From positions 1-7,456 of the forward strand of contig JAFVQP010000166.1 of assembly GCA_017504735.1 (NCBI GenBank): a stretch of 7,456 bases of DNA, written 5' to 3'. The notes below the pieces were generated by a model, which saw only the letters and a list, made by a program, of their open reading frames with translations, made no database searches and was not told the DNA's origin. Shown one piece after another: positions 1-5,592 of this stretch; within the stretch, counting starts at the first letter, position 1, and the number at the start of each line of letters is the position of its first letter. This DNA is from Clostridia bacterium (lineage in GTDB: Bacteria; Bacillota_A; Clostridia; Christensenellales; Borkfalkiaceae). The position numbers and the translations under genes are program-made.

Positions 1-58
1 CGTATTGACCGTTCTGTTTAATTTCATTGAAAAGAAATTATCCTATTATAAGGTGTAA
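1..58 (+). CDS. C-terminal end of an amino-acid ABC transporter permease (partial)
   Basis: Only the last 18 codons are present, read in the frame beginning at base 2 and stopping at TAA 56-58. The peptide is VLTVLFNFIEKKLSYYKV. A hydrophobic stretch followed by FxEKKLxYY is the usual ending of the polar amino-acid (His/Glu/Gln type) ABC permeases, where the last membrane helix runs into a short basic tail. The next gene starts one base after this stop and encodes the matching ATPase, so both are almost certainly one operon with coupled translation. The ATPase ribosome binding site lies within the last codons of this gene. The assignment rests on a short peptide plus context; the substrate cannot be read from it. 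Confidence 0.7.
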   Translation, partial: VLTVLFNFIEKKLSYYKV

Positions 59-59
59 T

Positions 60-854
60 ATGGCGTTTTTAGAAGTACAAAATCTCTATAAAAATTTTGG
101 TGAAACGCAAGTTTTAAAAGGCGTTTCCTTTGAAATGAATAAGGGCGAGGTTGTGTCGATCATCGGCTCGTCGGGGAATGGTAAAACCACCCTTTTGCGG
201 TGTTTAAACTTTTTAGAAACCCCTGACAGCGGTTCGATTACCGTCGATGGCAATATTATTTTCCCCCTGCCCGACCAAGCGAATGAAAAAACGCAAAAAC
301 GCCTTACCTTTGGGCTTGTGTTTCAAAATTTTAACCTTTTCCCGCAGTATAATGCGCTTAGAAACATCTCTCTTGCGATGGATTTGCGCGATGAAAATGA
401 ATTGAAGGCGAAGAAGGTAAAATTCACCGAACGCAAGCGCCTTTTGAAGGAAATGCGCGCGAAAAACGAAGAAACCGCCATGGATTTGCTGACACGTGTC
501 GGCCTTGCCAATAAGGCAAGCAACTACCCTTGCGAGCTGTCGGGCGGTCAACAGCAGCGCGTCGCTATTGCGCGCGCGTTGGCTCTTTCACCTGATATTT
601 TGTGCTTTGACGAACCCACTTCCGCACTCGACCCCGAACTCACGGGCGAGGTTTTGAAGGTTATCAAGGGTTTGATCGACGAGGATAGAACCATCATCAT
701 CGTTACGCATGAAATGGATTTCGCCAAGAACGTTTCCGATAAAATTATCTTTATGTCGGACGGCGTGATTGAGGAAATCGGCACCCCCGACGAAGTGTTT
801 AACTCGCCTAAGAGTGAAAAAACGAAGGCCTTTTTTTCTGGCACCAAGGAGTAA
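60..854 (+). CDS. Polar amino-acid ABC transporter, ATP-binding protein (GlnQ/HisP type)
   Basis: ATPase subunit of an importer for amino acids; it sits on the cytoplasmic side of the permease and hydrolyses ATP to drive uptake. All motifs are present in the 264-residue protein: Walker A GSSGNGKTT (36-44), Q-loop Q89, signature LSGGQQQR (160-167), Walker B ILCFDEP (180-186), D-loop SALD (188-191) and switch H217. The EPTSALDPELTGEVLKVI stretch is typical of the polar amino-acid subfamily. I chose ATG 60 rather than the in-frame TTG at 27, because AAGGTG (50-55) lies just before it and MAFLEVQNLYKNFG is the usual family start. The protein is about 20 residues longer than most relatives owing to a charged, probably helical insert (about residues 108-138) between the Q-loop and the signature motif. 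The substrate is unknown. Confidence 0.92.
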   Translation: MAFLEVQNLYKNFGETQVLKGVSFEMNKGEVVSIIGSSGNGKTTLLRCLNFLETPDSGSITVDGNIIFPLPDQANEKTQKRLTFGLVFQNFNLFPQYNALRNISLAMDLRDENELKAKKVKFTERKRLLKEMRAKNEETAMDLLTRVGLANKASNYPCELSGGQQQRVAIARALALSPDILCFDEPTSALDPELTGEVLKVIKGLIDEDRTIIIVTHEMDFAKNVSDKIIFMSDGVIEEIGTPDEVFNSPKSEKTKAFFSGTKE

Positions 855-860
855 TACATT

Positions 861-1148
861 ATGACAATGAAAAATGATAAACAACTGCTCAACGAACTGT
901 ACGAAGCACTTTTGAACGTAGATAATAAGAAAGAAATGGCGTTATTTTTGGACGATTTATGCACGATTAAGGAGCTGGAATCGATGGCGCAACGTTTAAA
1001 AGCGGCAAAAATGCTTTTGGAAGACAAGACCTACAACGAAATTGTTGAGGAAACGGAGATCTCGTCGGCGACGCTGGCGCGTGTATCAAAATGCGTGCGT
1101 TACGGCAAGGGCGGGTATAAGAAAATTATTACAAAGCTTGATAAATAG
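861..1148 (+). CDS. yerC: YerC/YecD-family TrpR-like DNA-binding regulator
   Basis: A 95-residue helical protein of the Trp-repressor superfamily, YerC/YecD branch. Family hallmarks are the LxELYEALL start, the FLDDLCTIKELESMAQRLKAAK stretch around residues 30-53 (seen as FLDDLCT and ELESMAQR), and a helix-turn-helix at about 56-82 with KTYNEIVEETEISSATLARV followed by the conserved YGKGGY. It presumably binds DNA as a dimer; the ligand and targets of this branch are not established in what I can see. The start ATG 861 has AAGGAG at 846-851, nine bases upstream and overlapping the end of the transporter gene, so it is the last gene of the transporter operon. It could regulate that transporter, but nothing in the sequence shows it. 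Confidence 0.88.
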   Translation: MTMKNDKQLLNELYEALLNVDNKKEMALFLDDLCTIKELESMAQRLKAAKMLLEDKTYNEIVEETEISSATLARVSKCVRYGKGGYKKIITKLDK

Positions 1149-1156
1149 TAAAAATC

Positions 1157-1196
1157 AAACCACGGTTGCAGATATGATATGCAACCGTGGTTTTTT
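1157..1196 (+). terminator. Rho-independent terminator after yerC
   Basis: An 11-bp perfect stem (CCACGGTTGCA 1160-1170 with TGCAACCGTGG 1180-1190) closes a 9-base loop and is followed by six T (1191-1196). Three A upstream can pair with the first Ts and lengthen the stem. It lies 11 bases after the yerC stop and ends the transporter-yerC operon. Confidence 0.95.
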
Positions 1197-1212
1197 GTAT
1201 CAATAAGGTTAA

Positions 1213-1301
1213 TTTTTATCCCCTACTCCGCCAAAACCTATAGGATTTCTTATGGTGTTTACGGCTACCACTAATAATACAGGGGAAAATGGGGATAAAA
1301 A
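1213..1301. repeat. 11-bp perfect inverted repeat bounding an unexplained segment
   Basis: TTTTTATCCCC (1213-1223) is exactly repeated in inverted form as GGGGATAAAAA (1291-1301), with 67 bases between. Inside is a smaller imperfect inverted pair, AAAACCTATA (1233-1242) and TATGGTGTTT (1251-1260), separated by 8 bases. I see no convincing ORF and no T-tract in the direction that would make the outer arms a terminator. The segment lies between two terminators facing each other, so it is probably not part of either operon. It may be a folded RNA, a protein-binding site or an old integration scar; the sequence does not decide. Confidence 0.5.
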
Positions 1302-1353
1302 GCAAAACACACTTCCATATACCTTACAAGTCAAGGTCGTGGAAGTGTGCTTT
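1297..1353 (-). terminator. Terminator of tRNA-Gly
   Basis: On the - strand the arms CACACTTCCA and TGGAAGTGTG (1340-1349 and 1308-1317) form a 10-bp perfect stem with a nested 5-bp stem (1321-1325 with 1333-1337) inside. It is followed by TTTTGCTTTTT (1307-1297 read on the - strand). It begins a few bases after the 3' end of the tRNA gene, the right place for its terminator. Confidence 0.85.
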
Positions 1354-1355
1354 GT

Positions 1356-1430
1356 TGGAGCAGGTGACGAGAGTCGAACTCGCCGGGAACAGCTTGGGAA
1401 GCTGCCGCCATACCGCTAGGCGACACCTGC
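1356..1430 (-). tRNA. tRNA-Gly, anticodon CCC
   Basis: A 75-base gene folds into a full cloverleaf: acceptor GCAGGTG/CACCTGC, D arm GCCT/TGGC-type, anticodon stem GCAGC/GCTGT (one G-U) with loop TTCCCAA, T stem GCGAG/CTCGT with loop TTCGACT, discriminator T and an encoded CCA end. Loop positions 34-36 are CCC, complementary to GGG at 1396-1398 on the + strand, so it reads the glycine codon GGG. It is a single tRNA gene with its own promoter and terminator. Confidence 0.96.
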
Positions 1431-1441
1431 ATTGTTCTTTT

Positions 1442-1470
1442 ATTATATCCATTTTTTATAAAATTGTCAA
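1442..1470 (-). promoter_or_regulatory. Sigma-A promoter of tRNA-Gly
   Basis: Read on the - strand: TTGACA (1470-1465), a 17-bp spacer and TATAAT (1447-1442), a perfect consensus promoter. The tRNA 5' end is 12 bases downstream of the -10 box, so transcription starts a few bases before the mature tRNA. Confidence 0.95.
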
Positions 1471-1516
1471 CACTTTTTTATGCCTTTCTACTATTTTATG
1501 AAAAAATTTCCACGCA

Positions 1517-1568
1517 CTAAAAATAACGAGGGAAGGTTTCATCAAATACCTGCCCCCGCCATTTTTAG
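1517..1568 (-). terminator. Long imperfect hairpin at the end of perR (probable terminator)
   Basis: CTAAAAAT (1517-1524) and ATTTTTAG (1561-1568) pair perfectly, and the pairing continues inward with G-U pairs and one mismatch to give an arm of about 20 bases. It overlaps the perR stop codon. On the - strand a run of six T follows nine or so bases after the stem, so termination is likely but not textbook. The arm contains ATACCTGCCCCC (1546-1557), a partial copy of the dispersed motif described in the findings. Confidence 0.55.
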
Positions 1569-1942
1569 TTTTGACATTCTTTACATGTACCGAAAAATTC
1601 AACGCTATACCCGCTGACCGCAAACCCGTTTTCCGTGGTTACACTTAAACCGCCAACAGGAATCCCCGTCGCCACTACGTCCGCCACTCGACCGCACTTT
1701 TCACAATGCGCGTGATAATGGGGCATCACGTTGTAATCATACCGCACTTCGTTGCCAGCCGCACGCAATTCTAGCGCCTTGCCATTCGCCGCAAAACCAC
1801 CCAAAACTCGAAAGACAGTTGCACGTGAAACAGTAGGGAAAACCTCATGCACGTACCCGTACACTTCCGTTGCCGTCGGATGATCCAGCGTCTTCAAAGC
1901 ATCATAAATGATTTGCTTTTGCTTCGTCTGCCGTTCTTGCAT
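1565..1942 (-). CDS. perR: Peroxide-sensing repressor PerR (Fur family)
   Basis: Metal-dependent transcription repressor that senses hydrogen peroxide by oxidation of its iron-binding histidines. The 125-residue protein has a winged helix (VSRATVFRVL, 38-47) and a dimer domain. The structural zinc site is complete: C80xxC83 and C120xxC123. All five regulatory-metal positions known from Bacillus subtilis PerR have counterparts: H21 (HPTA), D69 (RYDY), H75 and H77 (HYH), and D88, which favours PerR over Fur or Zur. The C-terminal GTCKEC also resembles PerR. I chose ATG 1942, because AAGGAGG lies 8 bases upstream; a 144-residue version starting farther upstream would run through the promoter. 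It is about 16 residues shorter at the N-terminus than B. subtilis PerR. Rubrerythrin, a usual PerR target, lies about 4.4 kb away. Confidence 0.87.
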   Translation of the reverse strand: MQERQTKQKQIIYDALKTLDHPTATEVYGYVHEVFPTVSRATVFRVLGGFAANGKALELRAAGNEVRYDYNVMPHYHAHCEKCGRVADVVATGIPVGGLSVTTENGFAVSGYSVEFFGTCKECQN

Positions 1943-1973
1943 AACATACCTCCTTATTGGGATTGAATATCGA

Positions 1974-2006
1974 TTATAGTATAACATACTTTTTTCCATA
2001 CGTCAA
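1974..2006 (-). promoter_or_regulatory. perR promoter with overlapping palindrome (possible autoregulatory operator)
   Basis: On the - strand: TTGACG (2006-2001), a 17-bp spacer and TATACT (1983-1978). The -10 box is embedded in the perfect palindrome TTATAGTATAA (1974-1984), which resembles the inner part of a PerR box (TTATAAT-n-ATTATAA) with shorter half-sites. Autoregulation of perR is common in the family; this site is a reasonable but unproven operator. Confidence 0.75.
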
Positions 2007-2014
2007 GGCTTTTT

Positions 2015-2030
2015 GTGTAAAAATTTACAC
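2015..2030. promoter_or_regulatory. Palindrome GTGTAAA-AA-TTTACAC upstream of the perR promoter
   Basis: Two 7-base arms, perfectly inverted, with two bases between them, lie 9 bases upstream of the perR -35 box. It could be an operator for a dimeric regulator or a second hairpin of the ypeB transcription end, since it shares three bases with the adjacent terminator stem. Confidence 0.4.
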
Positions 2031-2065
2031 GTCCCGAAAAAAAATCTTCGAGACGTGCTTTTTTT
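2028..2065 (-). terminator. Terminator of ypeB, possibly bidirectional
   Basis: CACGTCCCG (2028-2036) pairs with CGAGACGTG (2049-2057) over 9 bp with one G-U. It begins 6 bases after the ypeB stop. On the - strand the stem is followed by TAAATTTTT; on the + strand by C and seven T, which is the stronger tract. No + strand gene reads into it, so its working role is to end the ypeB transcript. Confidence 0.65.
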
Positions 2066-3878
2066 ATAATGCGTTTTGCGCGTTTATAATGGCAATTTCA
2101 TCGCCCGTTTCCCCATCAATATACACATAATAGTAGGTGTTTTGATAGGAACAAAGAAATTCATATGCAATTCTTTCCCCACGCGCAGTATTCACCATCG
2201 CCACGCGCGCGCTTTCCAAAGCAAGCTTTTTACTGAGTTTTTCTCGGGCGGTTTCCATGCTTATTTTTGCATTCACCTCAACCCTGTCCTTATGATTTTT
2301 CAAATATTTGGTTGCATCCATCCCCGTCACAACCCCTCTTGTGCGACAAACCTGCACGCGTATCTCATCGGGATAATACACCACACCATCGTCCTCGTAG
2401 AGGAAGGTAAATTCTGCCGTAGATCCCATTTCTCGGCATTTTACAATTTCCATATCATCATACCCAAGAGTATCTAAAAATTCTTCGGCGATTTTCTCTG
2501 CATTATCAAGGTCAAAGTTTTCCGCGTTGCACTCCTCGTAGTATTCAAACCCGATTAACGCCCCGCTTTGACGGTCGATTTCAGCAAAGAGCATCGTCCC
2601 CTTTTCATCATATCCCTGCACGTTATAGGCGGAATAGTGCTTTGTTACCGTTTCGCCTACACATTGAAAATTGTCAATTTTATACTTTGCAAAGTATTGC
2701 TTACACATCTCTACGGCACGCGTGCCATCAAGGGTATTTTCCCCCTCTTCAGCGTTTGAACGCATACCTGCCCCCTGCATTTCCGCCTTTTTTTGTTCAA
2801 GTGCAGAACGATTTTCTTCTAAGGTAAGGTTATCCAAACGATTCAACGTCTCCGAAATTATACCGCCCTTCCCCTTTATATATGCAGTAATATCTTTATC
2901 CGACATCTTTTCCGTTAAACCATTCAACTCCTCGCGGATAGAATGATTTGCGCTGTAAAGTCTTTCTAAAGTCTCCAAGTCTTGCTCGTTTAAGCTTTCC
3001 CCACGGCGCAGTTTCGCCAACATTCGCTCACATTCCATTGCTGTACGATTGATAAATGCCGTCACGTTTTGTTCCTCTTGAAAGGAAATGGGTAATTTCG
3101 CAAGGTCCGCTTCCGCAATGCGAGTTTGCACCAAGAGGTCTGTTAAAATTCTACTCTGCTGAACAGGCGATGCTGACAAGCGCACACGGTCCAAATCATC
3201 GTCAACGTGTTCCATTATCCCCGTCAACTCGTACATGGTGGCCCGATTTGTGGACATCGCACCCTTTTTCATGCTACTCATTTCCACAGCACCCACGGTA
3301 ACCGTCGTTGCCAAAGCAAGCGTTGTCACGCCAAGCGCAACCACTGCCGCAATCCAACCACCGTAGCTTTTTACCCCGCCTTCTCTTGTACGCGAACTTT
3401 TTTGACGTTGCTTTTCCGCCTTCTTTTTGGATTGCGCTTGACGTTTATTCGCTTTTGCGTGTGCACGTTCACGACGTTGCGCCTCACGTTCTTCCGCACG
3501 CTTTTGCTCTAATGCTTTTCTTTCCGCAATACGCTTTTCACGCATCGCCTCCTTCTTTGCCTTTTTCTTCGCACGCGCTTCCTTGCGCTTTGCCTGCGCT
3601 TCTTTGCGCTTTAAAGCAAGCTCCACGCGTGCTTTCGCCGCTTTGCTCTCCGCCTCCGCTTTGTGGCTGCTCATTTGTCCATTCACCTTTTTTGCATTGA
3701 CGCTTTCTTCCTTTTTTGTGGAATCACCCAATGCCGCATCCCCTTTCGCGCTAAGGGTCTTTGTCGTCTTTTTCTTGACCCCTTCCCCTTTCGCTTTTTT
3801 AACTTCTTTTTCTATAACCTCTACCTTTTCCGCACCCGAAGACACGTTGGTTGCAATTTCCGTTTCTTTCTTTTTCAT
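2064..3878 (-). CDS. ypeB: Germination protein YpeB-like, with a long charged N-terminal extension
   Basis: YpeB is the partner of the cortex-lytic enzyme SleB: it is needed for SleB to be held stably in the dormant spore. The 604-residue protein has (a) residues 1-170, extremely rich in K, R, E and A, probably helical or coiled and cytoplasmic; (b) one membrane segment, about 173-198 (WIAAVVALGVTTLALATTV); (c) an extracytoplasmic helical region, about 210-375, with the RILTDLL and LPISFQ stretches seen in YpeB; (d) C-terminal PepSY-like repeats, including FAEIDRQSGALIGFEYY and YYVYIDGETGDEIAII. B. subtilis YpeB is about 450 residues and lacks region (a). The start ATG 3878 has GGGAG four bases upstream; an in-frame TTG at 3893 has no such site. 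Upstream, CATTTTA and TATAAT stretches (about 3903-3912, - strand) are -10-like but have no clear -35. The gene follows sleB on the same strand, which supports the name. A copy of the dispersed motif (2759-2775) lies in the linker before the PepSY part. Confidence 0.8.
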   Translation of the reverse strand: MKKKETEIATNVSSGAEKVEVIEKEVKKAKGEGVKKKTTKTLSAKGDAALGDSTKKEESVNAKKVNGQMSSHKAEAESKAAKARVELALKRKEAQAKRKEARAKKKAKKEAMREKRIAERKALEQKRAEEREAQRRERAHAKANKRQAQSKKKAEKQRQKSSRTREGGVKSYGGWIAAVVALGVTTLALATTVTVGAVEMSSMKKGAMSTNRATMYELTGIMEHVDDDLDRVRLSASPVQQSRILTDLLVQTRIAEADLAKLPISFQEEQNVTAFINRTAMECERMLAKLRRGESLNEQDLETLERLYSANHSIREELNGLTEKMSDKDITAYIKGKGGIISETLNRLDNLTLEENRSALEQKKAEMQGAGMRSNAEEGENTLDGTRAVEMCKQYFAKYKIDNFQCVGETVTKHYSAYNVQGYDEKGTMLFAEIDRQSGALIGFEYYEECNAENFDLDNAEKIAEEFLDTLGYDDMEIVKCREMGSTAEFTFLYEDDGVVYYPDEIRVQVCRTRGVVTGMDATKYLKNHKDRVEVNAKISMETAREKLSKKLALESARVAMVNTARGERIAYEFLCSYQNTYYYVYIDGETGDEIAIINAQNAL

Positions 3879-3954
3879 ATCTCTCCCTTTCAACTTTATA
3901 TTATAAAATGGCTATTTTTTACACTCTTACGATGTCATATTACATTACTGTTAA

Positions 3955-4193
3955 GCAGCACAAATGCAAGCAAGACAAGGCACGCGAGGCTTCCCGATGG
4001 GAGCGTACATAGACGTACGTGACCAAGGGAAACGTAGCGCAACGCTGTACCGCACCAACATAACGTCACCCGTCAAGGGTGCGCAGATGCAAGCAAGACA
4101 AGGCGCGCGAGGCTTCCCGATGGGAGCGTACATAGACGTACGTGACCAAGGGAAACGTAGCGCAACGCCGTATTGCGCTGCATATTCGCACCC
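3955..4193. repeat. Tandem duplicated element between sleB and ypeB, with near-inverted ends
   Basis: An 86-bp core at 3964-4049 is repeated at 4087-4172 with only two differences (3982 and 4046), at a period of 123 bp. The flanks after each core (4050-4071 and 4173-4193) are also related but much more diverged. The element begins with GCAGCACAA (3955-3963) and has TTGCGCTGC at 4173-4181, an 8/9 inverted match. Each core carries CGTAC-N6-GTACG and a GCTTCCC-GAT-GGGAGC hairpin. AGCGCAA/TTGCGCT (4159-4179) and CACCC/GGGTG (4067-4081) form further hairpins. Because 123 is a multiple of three, open frames run through both strands, but none has a ribosome binding site. The element fills the 315-bp gap between sleB and ypeB and abuts the sleB stop codon. 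It looks like a non-autonomous interspersed repeat; its family is not recognised. Confidence 0.85.
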
Positions 4194-4934
4194 TTATATA
4201 GCAAAGACGTGTTTGCCTATCACCGTAATAGTCTGCCTGTCAAAAATCCATGCGCTCGTGGCCACGGCAGGGTTGTAATAATATAATGCCCCACCTGTCG
4301 GATCCCAGCCATTCATTGCATCGCGCGCCGCTTTCATAGCCGTTTCGTTGGGGGTTAAATTGATTTGCCCATCATCCACAGCAGTGAACGCACCCTTTTG
4401 ATACACTACACCAGAAATCGTATTCGGAAAAGATGCGCTACGGATACGGTTCATAATCACCGCACCGATTGCAACCTGTCCAACATATGGCTCCCCGCGC
4501 CCTTCAGCGTAAATCGTTTTCGCAAGCAAATACACATCCGAGCTTGTATAACCGCTCGTCCCAGAAGAAGTATTCGCCCCCTGCAAAGCCTGGTAGGAGC
4601 TATTCATACCAAGCGCCTTATAGGTTGATTGCCCAACAACACCATCCGCCGTTAAGCCATTCTTTTTCTGAAAAGCAATCACCGCTTTTTTCGTGCCTGC
4701 GCCAAATACGCCATCTACACTACCATTGTAATATCCCCACAGCTTCAATCTGCGTTGTACCTCTTTCACTTCACCGCCGGATGCGCCCTGACGAAGCACC
4801 GCAGCCACGGAAACTTCTTCCGTAATTACCTGCGCATTTTCCGCCTTGGATTCACTAACACCCAACGACAGCGCAGGCACAAGCAATGCGCACGCCAACA
4901 CCGCAATCGCGGCCTTTTTCATTGACTTTTTCAT
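4194..4934 (-). CDS. sleB: Spore cortex-lytic enzyme SleB (peptidoglycan-binding + hydrolase_2)
   Basis: Lytic transglycosylase that degrades muramic-delta-lactam cortex peptidoglycan during germination. The 246-residue precursor has a signal peptide (basic KKSMKK, hydrophobic 8-26, probable cut after SKA, 29-31), a peptidoglycan-binding domain (about 48-109, with VQRRLKLWGYYNG and DGVFGAGTKKAVIAFQ) and a SleB/CwlJ catalytic domain (about 133-246). The catalytic glutamate should be E144 in YAEGRGE, followed by the conserved GQVAIGAVIMNR and ALYYYNP. The binding domain distinguishes it from CwlJ. I chose ATG 4934, because AGGAGG (4947-4942) lies seven bases upstream; an in-frame GTG at 4940 is too close to that site. 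It begins 24 bases after the spoIIR stop and so is probably co-transcribed with it; no clear sigma-G promoter was found in the gap. Confidence 0.93.
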   Translation of the reverse strand: MKKSMKKAAIAVLACALLVPALSLGVSESKAENAQVITEEVSVAAVLRQGASGGEVKEVQRRLKLWGYYNGSVDGVFGAGTKKAVIAFQKKNGLTADGVVGQSTYKALGMNSSYQALQGANTSSGTSGYTSSDVYLLAKTIYAEGRGEPYVGQVAIGAVIMNRIRSASFPNTISGVVYQKGAFTAVDDGQINLTPNETAMKAARDAMNGWDPTGGALYYYNPAVATSAWIFDRQTITVIGKHVFAI

Positions 4935-4958
4935 TCCCACTCCTCCTATGTAAGCGCA

Positions 4959-5519
4959 TTAACTGTAAAATCTTTCTATAATTTCCTTAATTTTACTTTT
5001 ATAGACGATATCCGCATCTGTCGCCGCAAAACATAAAGGCGGATATACTACACACCACCAGTTATCCCCTTCCCCACGCCCAAGATGCATGATAAGAGCA
5101 GTGTACTCCCCCGCGGGCAAGGTATAATCCCCATAAACGCGGGTGGGGAAAGTTTCCAGCCTTATCTCCGCAGTCACTCCATAGAAAAAGCCTTCGGCTT
5201 GTAAAACTTTTTCCGCGACCTTGCACACGCCCTTGATATTTTGCGCAATCCCTTGTACAGCCTCCGTCTTGGTTGTATAGTTCGCCACAAGCGGTGTTAA
5301 GTAGGCAACCACCTCATCACGCACCTTATATTTTACGGCTTGCGCGCTATCCTCATTAGAGTCCGCGCGGATATGTATGCGCAAATATTCGCTACATATC
5401 CCTTGTTCTTGACCATTCAACGCATACCTGGGTGCTTCATTTGCGGAAAAACCGCCAAAACCGAATGCCGTTAAACTTATTATGATTGACAATAAAAAAA
5501 TTATGCAAAACTTTTTCAT
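4959..5519 (-). CDS. spoIIR: Stage II sporulation protein R (SpoIIR)
   Basis: Forespore-made signal protein exported into the space between forespore and mother cell, where it triggers SpoIIGA to process pro-sigma-E. The 186-residue protein has an N-terminal membrane/export segment (about 4-22), the conserved block LRIHIRADSNEDSAQAVK (46-63), VRDEVVAYL (66-74), RVYGDYTLPAGEYTAL (127-142) and the family signature NWWCVVYPPLCF (153-164). Length matches the family. ATG 5519 has GGAGG (5534-5530) ten bases upstream. It is preceded by a sigma-F promoter candidate and a hairpin that includes the ribosome binding site, and followed closely by sleB. Bases 5417-5430 match the dispersed motif (TCAACGCATACCTG), coding RYALNG here. 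Confidence 0.94.
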   Translation of the reverse strand: MKKFCIIFLLSIIISLTAFGFGGFSANEAPRYALNGQEQGICSEYLRIHIRADSNEDSAQAVKYKVRDEVVAYLTPLVANYTTKTEAVQGIAQNIKGVCKVAEKVLQAEGFFYGVTAEIRLETFPTRVYGDYTLPAGEYTALIMHLGRGEGDNWWCVVYPPLCFAATDADIVYKSKIKEIIERFYS

Positions 5520-5524
5520 AAAAA

Positions 5525-5556
5525 AATAACCTCCGTGTTTTCACACGAAAGTTATT
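5525..5556 (-). terminator. Terminator-like hairpin between trmL and spoIIR that buries the spoIIR ribosome binding site
   Basis: On the - strand AATAAC (5556-5551), TTT, CGTGT (5547-5543), a short loop, ACACG (5538-5534), GAG and GTTATT (5530-5525) form two stacked stems with a 3x3 internal loop, followed by a T run that leads into the spoIIR ATG. It lies 37 bases after the trmL stop and can end the trmL transcript. The spoIIR GGAGG (5534-5530) is in the 3' arm, so in any read-through RNA it would be paired. Confidence 0.6.
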
Positions 5557-5579
5557 GCCAGATTTTTATGATTTTATAC
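5550..5579 (-). promoter_or_regulatory. Candidate sigma-F promoter of spoIIR
   Basis: On the - strand: GTATA (5579-5575), a 15-bp spacer and GGCAATAACT (5559-5550). The sigma-F consensus is GYATA, 15-16 bp, GGnnAnAHTR; the -35 matches fully and the -10 at six of the specified leading positions, failing only at the last two. spoIIR is a classical sigma-F gene. The start point would be near 5543, inside the hairpin, so the transcript would lack the 5' arm. Confidence 0.6.
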
Positions 5580-5592
5580 GGATATAATGAAA

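Noticed and set aside
27..59. Upstream TTG start for the ABC ATPase
   Set aside because: ATG 60 has a ribosome binding site and matches family starts, while the extension overlaps the permease end.
1289..1501. 70-codon + strand open frame over the tRNA gene
   Set aside because: It covers the antisense of tRNA-Gly, its promoter and its terminator.
1943..1999. Longer perR starting at 1999
   Set aside because: The extension would translate the promoter -10 region; AAGGAGG clearly serves ATG 1942.
3056..4022. Several long open frames on the + strand opposite the start of ypeB
   Set aside because: They mirror the K/R/E/A-rich codons of ypeB, have no ribosome binding sites and no recognisable protein pattern.
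3955..4193. CRISPR array
   Set aside because: Only two units, with an 86-bp core and related rather than unique spacers, and no cas genes.
3951..4278. Open frames on both strands through the tandem repeat (for example one starting at 3964)
   Set aside because: The frames stay open because the 123-bp period is a multiple of three. No ribosome binding site is present, and the + frame runs antisense into sleB.
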